This document shows, one piece after another, positions 26,733 to 35,226 of a stretch of DNA of 64,000 bases. A program made the position numbers and the translations under genes. The notes under the pieces were generated by a model. That model searched no databases, was not told the DNA's origin, and saw only the letters and a program-made list of their open reading frames with translations. Numbering within the stretch: the stretch's first letter is position 1; every line of letters begins with the position of its first letter. The stretch is taken from NCBI GenBank assembly GCA_964466115.1, contig CAYXMH010000012.1, forward strand, positions 16,196-80,195, written 5' to 3'. The DNA is from Pseudolysobacter sp964466115. Its GTDB lineage: Bacteria; Pseudomonadota; Gammaproteobacteria; Xanthomonadales; Rhodanobacteraceae.

Positions 26733-26932
26733 ATGCGCAGTTGAACCGTTGGTATCGTGTACCGGAGGTATGGCTGATCATTGGGCTACTTGGCGCCACG
26801 ATGATCGGATCGCTTGCGTTGGTCGCAAGCGCGATGCGCCATCCCGATGAACTGCTCAGCACACCGAAAGCCATTGCCACTGCGCTGCCGCCCGATTCGC
26901 CAGCCAAATCCACCGACCCGGCTCCCCCGTAG
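26729..26932 (+). CDS. Short CcoH/FixH-like membrane protein
   Basis: A 67-residue protein with one membrane helix (VWLIIGLLGATMIGSLALVAS) after WYRVPE, then a short Pro-rich tail. Position and the WYR start fit CcoH/FixH, which stabilises the cbb3 oxidase, but normal FixH is about twice as long with a periplasmic domain, which is absent here. ATG overlaps the ccoG stop (ATGA). The assignment rests mainly on context. Confidence 0.65.
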   Translation: MNAQLNRWYRVPEVWLIIGLLGATMIGSLALVASAMRHPDELLSTPKAIATALPPDSPAKSTDPAPP

Positions 26933-26950
26933 TCGGCTCGCAGACGAGTT

Positions 26951-29395
26951 ATGTCATCCGGACCTTGCTTCCACTGCGGTGAACCCATTCCAACCGGAGT
27001 GCGGCTGATTGCACGGCTTAACGATCAGCCGCACCAGGTTTGCTGCATTGGTTGCCAAGCGGCCGTCGAGTGGATCGCCACGCTCGGACTGAATGACTAC
27101 TACCGCATGCGCGATAGGCCCGCGGACCGTGTGGTCTCGGGTGCCGATTTCGCCACCTGGGATAGGCCGCAACTGCAGCGTTTGTATGTTCGCAGCAATG
27201 CAAATCATTTCTCAGAGGCCTGCGTCCTCGTGGAAGGTTTGCATTGTGCAGCGTGCAGCTGGTTGATCGACCGAGCGCTAAGCTCATTACCGGGGGTACG
27301 CGAAGTCAGCGTCAATATCGCGGCCAAACGCCTGCATGTCGCATGGATACCGGACCAAATCCGCCTCAGCGCCATTTTGGGCCGGCTGGCGTGTTTGGGT
27401 TACGTGCCGCATCCATTAAACGCCCAATCGCTCGATGCACTTGGGCAGCGCGAACAACGCGCGGCCCTAAAACGACTCGCCGTAGCCGGTTTGGGGATGA
27501 TGCAAGCGATGATGTATACGGTTGCCTTGTATGCGGGGACATTCGAAGGCATGCCACCCACCACCCGCGATTTTTTCCGCTGGGTTGGCTTGCTCATCAC
27601 CACGCCGGTTGTCGCCTACGCAGCGCAACCCTTCTTCACCGGCGCCTGGCGTGAGTGGCGGGTGCGCAGGCTCGGCATGGACACACCGGTCGCGCTGGCG
27701 ATTGGCCTGGTTTTTCTTGCCAGCGTATTTGAAACCTTGCGCAGTGGCGCCCACGTGTATTTCGACTCTGCCAGTATGTTCGTGTTTCTGTTGCTGGGTG
27801 GGAGATATCTTGAAATGCGCGGGCGCCACCGCGCTGCGGATATTGTCGACGCGCTGGCCTGCCTGCAACCGTCGCTGGCACAACGCCGCACGCGCCTCGG
27901 AACACTTGAAACCATCGGCGTGCACGAACTGCAATGCGGTGACACCGTTGCGATCGCACCGGGTAGCGCAGTGCCCGCCGATGGTACGTTGTTGAGTGCC
28001 AGTTGCGAGGTGGACGAAGCATTGCTCAGCGGCGAATCAACACCGCGCACACGGCAACGCGGACAGACATTGATGGCCGGCAGTATCGTACGCACCGGAC
28101 CGGTCGAGTTGCGTGTTGAGCACATCGGCGCGGACACGGTGCTTTCCTCGATCGTGCGCTTGGTTACGCGCGCACAGCAGCAGCGCCCGCGCTGGACGCA
28201 AATCGGCGACCGCTTCGCCGCTGGGTTTGTGGTGAGTGTATTGGTATTGACGCTGCTCACCGCCTGCGCGTGGTGGTGGGTTGATCCGACACGCGCGTTT
28301 GCGGCGGCACTGGCGGTGTTGGTGGTGTCCTGCCCCTGCGCTTTCGCATTGTCGGTACCTACCGCGCTGACGCGCGCTATTGCAGTACTTGCCCGTTCAG
28401 GCGTGCTCGTGATCAAGCCCGACGCACTGGAGAGATTGGTTGGCGTGAGTTGCTTTGTGTTTGATAAAACCGGAACCCTAACCCGCAATCGACTCGAACT
28501 GACAGGCATCACCGCGGTGGCGAACTATTCGATCGCCGACTGCTGGTGCATTGCCGCCCAATTAGAGCAAACCAGCACCCATCCGATTGCGCAAGCGATT
28601 CGCGCAAACGCGCCCGAGGAACCGAGCGCGCCGGCAACCAATGTCAAAGCAATAGCTGGCGTTGGAATCGAGGGCGATATAAATGGGGTGCATTATCGGT
28701 TCGGACGAGCGGACTTTGCGTTAGCGCCCACCGCAAAGCCGCAGGGTTTGCCTGCGGACAGCCGCCTTGTACTTGCGGATAAAGACGGTGTGTTAGCCTA
28801 CTTTGCGTTAAGTGAAACGCTGCGCGAGGATGCCGTTGGCACCGTTGATGCGTTGCACACCATGGGCATGGATACGCACATTCTCAGCGGCGACAGCGCT
28901 TCACGCGTGCAGGCTATTGCGGCCAAGCTGCGCATTAATGGATGGCGTGCTGAGCTTGCTCCCGCCGCAAAACTCGATCACCTACAGACACTGCACCGTA
29001 GCGGTGCGGTCGTTGCCGTGGTTGGCGACGGCATCAACGATGCACCGGTGTTAGCCGGAGCCGATGTCGCCATCGCCATCGGCAGCGGTACGCAGCTTGC
29101 TCACGCCAGCGCGGATATCGTACTCGCCAATGACCGGCTCGACACATTGATCGGTGCGCGAACACTGGCTATGCGGACATTCAGAATTTTGAAGCAAAAT
29201 CTAATTTGGGCACTGGTGTACAATCTTTCATCGATCCCCCTGGCCGCATTTGGCCTAGTTCCGCCGTGGCTTGCGGCCATCGGCATGTCGGGCAGCTCGT
29301 TGCTGGTCATACTCAACTCGCTGCGAATCGCTTCAGCGCCGGCGGCGATACCGCCCCAGCATCCCGCGGTCGTTGGCAACCCGGTGCCGGCATGA
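26951..29395 (+). CDS. ccoI: Copper-transporting P-type ATPase CcoI (FixI)
   Basis: An 814-residue P1B ATPase that supplies copper to cbb3 oxidase. The N-terminus has a Cys-rich metal site typical of CcoI (CFHCGEPIP...CCIGCQAAV) and a heavy-metal domain (GLHCAACSW). The membrane part has CPC in VVSCPCAFAL. The soluble domains have the actuator GESTP, phosphorylation site DKTGTLT, HP in STHPIAQAI and the hinge GDGINDAPVL. The stop overlaps the ATG of ccoS. Confidence 0.95.
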   Translation: MSSGPCFHCGEPIPTGVRLIARLNDQPHQVCCIGCQAAVEWIATLGLNDYYRMRDRPADRVVSGADFATWDRPQLQRLYVRSNANHFSEACVLVEGLHCAACSWLIDRALSSLPGVREVSVNIAAKRLHVAWIPDQIRLSAILGRLACLGYVPHPLNAQSLDALGQREQRAALKRLAVAGLGMMQAMMYTVALYAGTFEGMPPTTRDFFRWVGLLITTPVVAYAAQPFFTGAWREWRVRRLGMDTPVALAIGLVFLASVFETLRSGAHVYFDSASMFVFLLLGGRYLEMRGRHRAADIVDALACLQPSLAQRRTRLGTLETIGVHELQCGDTVAIAPGSAVPADGTLLSASCEVDEALLSGESTPRTRQRGQTLMAGSIVRTGPVELRVEHIGADTVLSSIVRLVTRAQQQRPRWTQIGDRFAAGFVVSVLVLTLLTACAWWWVDPTRAFAAALAVLVVSCPCAFALSVPTALTRAIAVLARSGVLVIKPDALERLVGVSCFVFDKTGTLTRNRLELTGITAVANYSIADCWCIAAQLEQTSTHPIAQAIRANAPEEPSAPATNVKAIAGVGIEGDINGVHYRFGRADFALAPTAKPQGLPADSRLVLADKDGVLAYFALSETLREDAVGTVDALHTMGMDTHILSGDSASRVQAIAAKLRINGWRAELAPAAKLDHLQTLHRSGAVVAVVGDGINDAPVLAGADVAIAIGSGTQLAHASADIVLANDRLDTLIGARTLAMRTFRILKQNLIWALVYNLSSIPLAAFGLVPPWLAAIGMSGSSLLVILNSLRIASAPAAIPPQHPAVVGNPVPA

Positions 29396-29571
29396 ACATC
29401 ATCCTGGTATTAATTCCCTTGAGCTTAATTTTGTTAGTGATTGCAGTGTGGGCGTTTTTCTGGAGCATTGATCACGCTCAGTTCGATGATCTTGAAACCC
29501 CCGCGCTGATGCCGCTGTGCGACGACGCAAAGCCGCCACCGCCTTCAACCGATCGCGAGTCAAAGCCATGA
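29392..29571 (+). CDS. ccoS: cbb3 oxidase maturation protein CcoS
   Basis: A 59-residue protein with one N-terminal helix (IILVLIPLSLILLVIAVWAFFW) followed by the CcoS signature SIDHAQFDDLETPA. CcoS is needed for cofactor insertion into cbb3 oxidase. ATG overlaps the ccoI stop (ATGA) and its own stop overlaps the next ATG, so the chain of coupled genes continues. Confidence 0.92.
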   Translation: MNIILVLIPLSLILLVIAVWAFFWSIDHAQFDDLETPALMPLCDDAKPPPPSTDRESKP

Positions 29572-30293
29572 GCTCGCTGACGTTAATTGGTGCGTTTTTG
29601 CTCGGACTGATTTCGAGCGGTCACTGCCTGGTGATGTGCGGCGGCATCAGCGGTGCGCTGGCGCTCGCCACCCACCGCAATGCGCAGGGACGCCCACGCA
29701 TGGATTTGTTGATCGGCTACCAGGCGGGACGCATTACCAGTTACGCGCTCGCGGGTTTTGCTCTGGCCGGAATCGGGGCCGCTTTGGTGCACCTCATCGA
29801 TCAGGACCGGGTACGTGTTGCGCTGCGCTTATTAAGCGCGCTGCTGTTTGCCCTGATCGGTCTAAGCCTACTTGCGCGGGGCCGCGGATTCGAGTTCGGC
29901 CTTGGACAACGTGTGTGGCGCCGGATCGCGCCGCTCGCGCGGCGCTTCGTACCAGTACGTCACTTTCCGCAAGCGTTTGCATTCGGCACGCTCTGGGGCT
30001 GGATGCCATGCGGTTTGGTGTATTCCGTATTGTTCGTCGCCTGGCTCAGCATGGACCCCTGGCGCAGTGCGGCGATCATGGTGATGTTTGGTCTTGGAAC
30101 CGTACCTGCGGTGGTCCTTGGCGCCATTGGTGCCGGCAAAAGCCTTAGTTTGCTTGGGCGCAGCGGGGTTCGATCTACCGTTGCCATCGCCTTGCTGGCT
30201 TTTGCAATCCTTACCGCAGGCGGTCCCTGGCTCGTTTCACACAGCGGCCTGCATGACTTGCACTGGCTGCCGTTTGATTGCTCAACACCCTAA
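29568..30293 (+). CDS. SafE/TauE-family membrane protein, probable cbb3 maturation factor (CcoS2-like)
   Basis: A 241-residue protein with about six helices. GLISSGHCLVMCGGISGAL near the start and the internal repeat-like WGWMPCGLVYSVLF carry the Cys residues typical of the family branch found at the end of cco operons, thought to take part in metal delivery. ATG at 29568 overlaps the ccoS stop, which decides the start. Last gene of the operon. Confidence 0.85.
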   Translation: MSSLTLIGAFLLGLISSGHCLVMCGGISGALALATHRNAQGRPRMDLLIGYQAGRITSYALAGFALAGIGAALVHLIDQDRVRVALRLLSALLFALIGLSLLARGRGFEFGLGQRVWRRIAPLARRFVPVRHFPQAFAFGTLWGWMPCGLVYSVLFVAWLSMDPWRSAAIMVMFGLGTVPAVVLGAIGAGKSLSLLGRSGVRSTVAIALLAFAILTAGGPWLVSHSGLHDLHWLPFDCSTP

Positions 30294-30356
30294 GTGATCG
30301 GTATCGAAACTCCGCTATTTTGATAGACTAGTTGCCCTTACTCCCGCAGCTAAACC

Positions 30357-31109
30357 ATGCCTATGGGAACGACGGCTACAATTGGTCCATTGGAGTCCTC
30401 GCCACCGCATCTTTTGATCGTCGACGACGACACCGAGATTCTCGCTCTAATCCAACGCTATTTCAGCAGCCAGGGTTTTAAGGTCAGCACGGCCATCAAT
30501 GGCACCGCGATGCGCACCGCCATCAAGGCCGGTTGCGTCGATATCGTCTTGCTCGACCTTGGTTTACCGCGCGAAGACGGATTCGAACTCACCCGTTATT
30601 TGCGCGAACATTGGGGTGGCGCCATCGTCATTGTCACCGGTCGTGGTGATTCCGTGGATCGTGTGGTGGGGCTTGAGCTTGGCGCTGATGATTACGTGAC
30701 TAAACCATTTGATCTACGCGAACTGCTTGCGCGCGTGCGCAGCGTACTGCGACGCACCACACCGGGAAGTATGAGTGGCACCAGCGCCAGCTCCGCCATC
30801 GAATTTGCAGGCCACCGATTGGATCCCGACGCACGTATGCTGATCGACCCAAACGGCAGCGAAGTACCGCTGACCACCGGCGAATTCGACTTGCTGCGCA
30901 TATTTTTAGAACACCCAAACCGCGTGTTGTCGCGAGATCAAATCATGGATTTTATGCACGGACGCAATACCGGGCCATTCGACCGCGCCATCGATGTGCA
31001 AATCGGAAGGCTACGCCGCAAAATTGAGCGTGACCCGATTAAACCTGAACTGATTAAATCGGTTCGTGGCGCCGGTTACTTGTTTGCCGCACGCGTGCAG
31101 CGTGGTTGA
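30357..31109 (+). CDS. OmpR-family two-component response regulator
   Basis: A 250-residue regulator. The receiver domain has acidic pair DDD (LLIVDDDTEI), phospho-acceptor Asp in IVLLDLGLPREDG, Thr in IVTGRG and Lys in YVTKPFDLREL. The winged-helix domain has the LTTGEFDLLRIF and GAGYLF features of OmpR/PhoB. It precedes a soluble histidine kinase by 26 bases, probably as a pair. Target genes are not evident; the cco operon just upstream has its own FNR box. Confidence 0.93.
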   Translation: MPMGTTATIGPLESSPPHLLIVDDDTEILALIQRYFSSQGFKVSTAINGTAMRTAIKAGCVDIVLLDLGLPREDGFELTRYLREHWGGAIVIVTGRGDSVDRVVGLELGADDYVTKPFDLRELLARVRSVLRRTTPGSMSGTSASSAIEFAGHRLDPDARMLIDPNGSEVPLTTGEFDLLRIFLEHPNRVLSRDQIMDFMHGRNTGPFDRAIDVQIGRLRRKIERDPIKPELIKSVRGAGYLFAARVQRG

Positions 31110-31135
31110 TTCCTAATAAATCCTGAAAATATCTT

Positions 31136-33133
31136 ATGTTTCGCGAATTGTTCGACACCGCTCCCGATGCAATGATCGTAGTCAATCGCGAGGGTCGAAT
31201 CGTGCGGGCAAATTCACAAGCTGTGCGGTTGTTTGACTATGCCGAAGATGAGCTGCGCGATGCCCCCGTTGAGGTTCTTATACCGAAAAGAGCGCACGCC
31301 GCACACCAACGTTATCGTGCGGATTACTCGGCCAAACCGCGCGTGCGCTCGATGGGCACTGGTCAAGAATTAACCGGCCTTAAGAAAAATGGCGATGAAT
31401 TTCCGGTTGAAATCGCACTCAGCCCGATCAATACCCCAGATGGGCAAATGGTGGTGGCATCGATTCGCGACATTTCAGAAACCCAGCGCGCACGCCAAGC
31501 GTTGGCGCGCGGGCGTTACGACACCTTTGTTACGCAAATCGGCCAATTGGCACTGTCCGCTCCGAATCTTAATGTGGCGGTAGAACGTACGCCGGAGCTT
31601 GCCGCCGATGCGTTGCAGGTCAACGCTGTGGCGATACTGTTGCGGCATTCACAGCGCCGGGTTTTGCAAGTTCGCGCCGCATTTGGGTTATCAGCAGACT
31701 TGTTGGATCTGCTGCCGTCAATTTTATCACCCGATGCGCCAGAACGCTTGTTCGCAACCGATGAACCCATCATCGTAGAAAGCTGTACAGAATGTTCCCT
31801 GCCTATCCGCTTGAGCGCCATCACCACGGCAGGCTTTAACAGCATGGTATTAATTCCGCTGATCGATCGCGGCGAGTCCGTGGGGGTGGTCGTGGCCCTA
31901 TCGCGCACGCAACGCCAGTTTGATCACGACGCGGTGCATTTCCTGCAATCCATCGCAAACCTACTCGGTGCCGCAATGCAGCGCATCCGCATGGAGGAAC
32001 AACTGTCCCATACGCAGCGCCTGGAAGCGGTCGGGCAATTGACCGGCGGCATTGCGCACGATTTTAATAATTTACTTACTGTTATCTCCGGTAATTTGCA
32101 ACTATTGGAAACGGAGCTGCCAGACCGACCGCAAGCGCGCGAAGTGATCAGCAGTGCGTTGCGTGCCGTTGGCCGTGGCGCTGAGTTAACTCGCAAACTG
32201 CTTGCATTTGCCAGGCGCCAACACCTTTCACCTAGCGCATGCAGCCCACAACGCTTATTAAGCGAACTTGGCATCATGCTCAAGCGCACGCTTGGGGAGG
32301 CCATTGTTCTGGAAATCATCTGCCCGAGCGACACCCCGGCTATCTTTGCCGACCCGGGGCAACTCGAAGCCGCACTGGTTAATCTTGCATTGAATGCGCG
32401 TGATGCTATGCCACGCGGCGGACACCTAAGTATCATTGCAAGCAAACGCCACCAAAACAGTGGCGGCGTTGATGCGGAACTGAAGCCGGGCGATTACGTT
32501 GTGTTTACCGTGCGCGATACTGGATTTGGTATGTCACCCGAAGTGCTAGCACGCGCGTTTGAACCCTTTTTCACCACCAAAGAGCACGGGAAAGGCAGTG
32601 GTCTTGGCCTTAGCATGGTGTATGGTTTTGTCAAACAATCCTCGGGACATTTGACTGCGGAAAGCCAGCTCGGATACGGAACTAGTATTGAACTGCATTT
32701 ACCCGTCGCAAAATCCGCGAAACAGAAAGATGGTCTGTCCTCCACGCCATCGGATTCCCACGGCCATGAAACCATTCTTGTGGTCGAGGACGAAGCCGAA
32801 GTGCGCGGCATCGTCTTCGCATTTCTTCGTTCCGCCGGCTACACTGTGCTTGCGGCAGAAGACGCCGACGCGGCACTCGCACTGATCGCTGCTGAGCCTT
32901 CGATCGCTTTGGTATTCTCGGACGTAATACTTGGAAATGGTATGACCGGCGTGGAATTGGCGCACGAAAGCCGCCAGCGAAAACCGGGCCTGCCGGTATT
33001 GCTCACCTCCGGCTATGAACACGCAGCGTTGGACGATGGCTCTAGTGCCACGAGCGAGTTTGAACTGCTGCAAAAACCCTATACGCGTGAGCAACTCATA
33101 TCTGCCACACGCCGAGCACTCGACCGAGCCTGA
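31136..33133 (+). CDS. Soluble hybrid histidine kinase: PAS, GAF, HisKA, ATPase, receiver
   Basis: A 665-residue sensor without any membrane helix, so it senses an internal signal. Order: PAS (residues 1-115, LFDTAPDAMIVVNREGRIVRAN), GAF (about 130-290), HisKA with GGIAHDFNNLLTVISGN (His about 305), ATPase with VNLALNARDAMPRGG, DTGFGMS and GSGLGLSMVYGF, and a C-terminal receiver with ILVVEDEAEVR and VFSDVILG. The HDFNN form of the H-box is that of the hybrid kinases related to NtrB. Probably paired with the regulator just upstream. Confidence 0.93.
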   Translation: MFRELFDTAPDAMIVVNREGRIVRANSQAVRLFDYAEDELRDAPVEVLIPKRAHAAHQRYRADYSAKPRVRSMGTGQELTGLKKNGDEFPVEIALSPINTPDGQMVVASIRDISETQRARQALARGRYDTFVTQIGQLALSAPNLNVAVERTPELAADALQVNAVAILLRHSQRRVLQVRAAFGLSADLLDLLPSILSPDAPERLFATDEPIIVESCTECSLPIRLSAITTAGFNSMVLIPLIDRGESVGVVVALSRTQRQFDHDAVHFLQSIANLLGAAMQRIRMEEQLSHTQRLEAVGQLTGGIAHDFNNLLTVISGNLQLLETELPDRPQAREVISSALRAVGRGAELTRKLLAFARRQHLSPSACSPQRLLSELGIMLKRTLGEAIVLEIICPSDTPAIFADPGQLEAALVNLALNARDAMPRGGHLSIIASKRHQNSGGVDAELKPGDYVVFTVRDTGFGMSPEVLARAFEPFFTTKEHGKGSGLGLSMVYGFVKQSSGHLTAESQLGYGTSIELHLPVAKSAKQKDGLSSTPSDSHGHETILVVEDEAEVRGIVFAFLRSAGYTVLAAEDADAALALIAAEPSIALVFSDVILGNGMTGVELAHESRQRKPGLPVLLTSGYEHAALDDGSSATSEFELLQKPYTREQLISATRRALDRA

Positions 33134-33147
33134 GATTTAACAAAAAA

Positions 33148-33882
33148 TCAATGCACTCGTGTATCTGTTTCCATAATGTGACGCAAACGCGTCGCGTCTA
33201 AAACACGCACTTCGCGCCACTTTATCGAAATACAGCCTTGTGCATTCAACCGTGTCAACGCACGTGTTACCGTTTCGTGTTTAAGCGCCAAGAAACTGCC
33301 GATGTCGGCACGGCTCATGCGCAATACGAAGTGTTGATCACTGAAGCCCAAGTTTTCATGGCGTGCAGCCACATCAAGCAAAAACGCAGCCACGCGCTGC
33401 TCCGCACTTAACGTCGCAAGCGCCAGCATCCACGAGCGATCACTGCGAATTTCCGCTGCCAGTGCACCGGTAAGCTGCGCCTGCAATTCAGGAACTTGCG
33501 CGCAAGCGGTTAGCACCTCGGGGTAAGGCAACTCCCAAACCTCGCAGCTATCCAGCGCAATCACATCACAGGCATACACTTTTAACCCAATTGACTCGAC
33601 ACCAAGCAGTTCACCCCGCATGCGAAAACCTGTTATCTGCTCCCGACCATCCTCCGCAATCAGACAGCTTTTTAGAAACCCGGCATGCACCAGAAACAGC
33701 GCATTGAACGGTTGCCCGGCCCGATACAAATACTGCCCGGCAACCAGCTTGCGTCGCAATACCGGAACATGTGCGCTTAACTCCTCAAGATTAATGCAGT
33801 CCTTCGCATTGAGTGAAACGGTTGATCGGCGCAGCGATGCGGCAGAGGTATTTGGATATGGCAAGGCGGTTGTGGCTATCAT
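33148..33882 (-). CDS. FNR/CRP-family transcription regulator without the N-terminal iron-sulfur cysteines
   Basis: A 244-residue regulator with a cyclic-nucleotide-type sensor barrel (GQYLYRAGQPFNALFLVHAG), a long dimer helix and an HTH at about 188-216 (MSRADIGSFLALKHETVTRAL). The recognition helix has Glu203, Thr206 and Arg207, matching the E..SR of FNR that reads TTGAT. ATG at 33882 is chosen because GGGGAGA lies six bases upstream. FNR's N-terminal CxxC cluster is absent; cysteines are at 29, 73, 105, 113, 127 and 217. In this it resembles DNR/NnrR regulators, which sense NO. It likely acts on the FNR boxes in this window. Confidence 0.88.
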   Translation of the reverse strand: MIATTALPYPNTSAASLRRSTVSLNAKDCINLEELSAHVPVLRRKLVAGQYLYRAGQPFNALFLVHAGFLKSCLIAEDGREQITGFRMRGELLGVESIGLKVYACDVIALDSCEVWELPYPEVLTACAQVPELQAQLTGALAAEIRSDRSWMLALATLSAEQRVAAFLLDVAARHENLGFSDQHFVLRMSRADIGSFLALKHETVTRALTRLNAQGCISIKWREVRVLDATRLRHIMETDTRVH

Positions 33883-34093
33883 AAACGTTCTCCCCAATGC
33901 AATTGCACGACCTACGCAATATAACGTTACCTTAACCGACGCCGATTGGTTGGATGACCACAGGCACGCAACGTTGTGTAACAGTGTGTAACAGCCACAT
34001 ACATGGCAATCCTTACTCCTAAAACAACACGGAATGATGCACAAACCGATGCAACGGCAATTGCGCCGATGCGCTAAATCGGGTTTGAAAGAC

Positions 34094-34107
34094 TTGATCT
34101 AGCTCAA
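34094..34107 (+). promoter_or_regulatory. Imperfect FNR box between the regulator and the RNR-like gene
   Basis: TTGATCTAGCTCAA has one full half-site and one with a single change (CTCAA for ATCAA). It lies 33 bases before the rightward ATG at 34141, too close for standard activation of that gene from its own leader, but it could repress it or act on the leftward regulator gene. Confidence 0.5.
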
Positions 34108-34140
34108 CATCATTCATCCCGTTCTCGCGATACTCGCAGC

Positions 34141-35223
34141 ATGGATAACTCCAATCACATGCCGCTCGCCGGTACCCTGCGCAGCAGCGATTCGCCATTT
34201 ATTGAAGCGGCAGCTGTTGACGCTTGGGATGCTTGGTTCCGCTGGCGCGATTGCGGCGTTTTGCGCGATCTGACCATTGATGCAACCTGGGATCGCATCG
34301 CAATCGCACTAACCTCAGCTGAATCAGCGGCCACTGCGCCAATCTGCAAGCGCCGTCTTACCGATGCTCTGCACACGTGGCGCCTGTTGCTCGACGAACG
34401 CATTCTGGCAACGGCCGGAACGCATGAGCCAAAATGGAATAATGGCAAGTTGATTGCCGTTTTAAATGCCGCGGCATTTGTACGCAGCCCTTTGACTGCG
34501 CAAGCCAGATTTGATCAAACCGCTTTCGAAGCGGTTGCAATTTTAGCGGTACGTGCACTGGACAACGCACTCATGGTAAGTGGACACCACTCAGCCATCC
34601 GTCACGGTTTTCAAATTGGGATAATCGGTTTCGCTAATGCATTGAAGCTACTTGGCCTTGCCTACGACAGCGTCGAGGCGCGTGCTCAGGCAACCCTCAT
34701 GGCGCACGCACTGGCGCAAAGTTGCTGGCGTGGATCATTGCAACTCGCGCGCGAACGCGGTGCGCACATTCCACTTACGAAGGATTGGCACAAAAAAATA
34801 CACGGTTTAGGCTTAGAGCCATTCGATAAAGCCGGCAGTGCGATAAGGCACATTTGCTTGACCGCGATTACCTCACAGCAAAAACTGGCCTTGCTAGCGA
34901 ACAATGTTGCCGATGCACTCGATCCCATCAACAGGGCACAGGTGGAACCCGCCGCCATCCGTAACGAACAGCGCACGACTCTTACTAGTAACCGAAGCTG
35001 CGTGCCGCATCAGCTTACCCTTCGTGCCGCCATGCAAAACTGGATCGATGAACCCATCGACTATCCGCTATTGGTGGGCGCTGAGCCGAATGAACAAGAC
35101 GTGGCACAGTGGTGTGCATTGGGCACCCGCCTGGGATTGCCAAAAACCGGCTGGCGGCGATCAAATCAAGGCGCCGATACCTCAATGCACCATCCAATAG
35201 CAGGTACAAGACGTGACGGTTAA
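34141..35223 (+). CDS. Ribonucleotide-reductase-like protein that lacks the catalytic core
   Basis: A 360-residue protein that I read as a degenerate class II-type ribonucleotide reductase large chain. Residues 27-93 resemble the reductase N-terminus (TWDRIAIAL, then ERILATAGT). Residues 103-150 resemble the segment after the active-site NPCGE motif (AAFVRSPLTAQARFD, VRALDNALMVSG). Residues 154-210 match the helix region (RHGFQIGIIGFANALKLLG, AYDSVEAR, LARERGAH). Residues 239-263 correspond to the LTIAPTGTIS phosphate loop region, but read TAITSQQKLA. Residues 290-340 match the C-terminal end (RAAMQNWID, NEQDVAQWCALGTRLGL). The middle barrel with the catalytic cysteines and NPCGE is missing, so it should not reduce ribonucleotides. 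Function unknown. No clear ribosome site. Followed after three bases by the cyclase gene. Confidence 0.7.
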   Translation: MDNSNHMPLAGTLRSSDSPFIEAAAVDAWDAWFRWRDCGVLRDLTIDATWDRIAIALTSAESAATAPICKRRLTDALHTWRLLLDERILATAGTHEPKWNNGKLIAVLNAAAFVRSPLTAQARFDQTAFEAVAILAVRALDNALMVSGHHSAIRHGFQIGIIGFANALKLLGLAYDSVEARAQATLMAHALAQSCWRGSLQLARERGAHIPLTKDWHKKIHGLGLEPFDKAGSAIRHICLTAITSQQKLALLANNVADALDPINRAQVEPAAIRNEQRTTLTSNRSCVPHQLTLRAAMQNWIDEPIDYPLLVGAEPNEQDVAQWCALGTRLGLPKTGWRRSNQGADTSMHHPIAGTRRDG

Positions 35224-35226
35224 GGA

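Noticed and set aside
33883..34044. Cys-rich N-terminal extension of the FNR-family regulator
   Set aside because: The extra codons contain CxxC-like spacing, which tempts one to see an FNR iron-sulfur site, but the strong GGGGAGA site and ATG at 33882 mark the real start and the order of cysteines does not match FNR.
34141..35223. Functional ribonucleotide reductase
   Set aside because: The catalytic cysteines, NPCGE motif and most of the barrel are absent, and it is about half the normal size.
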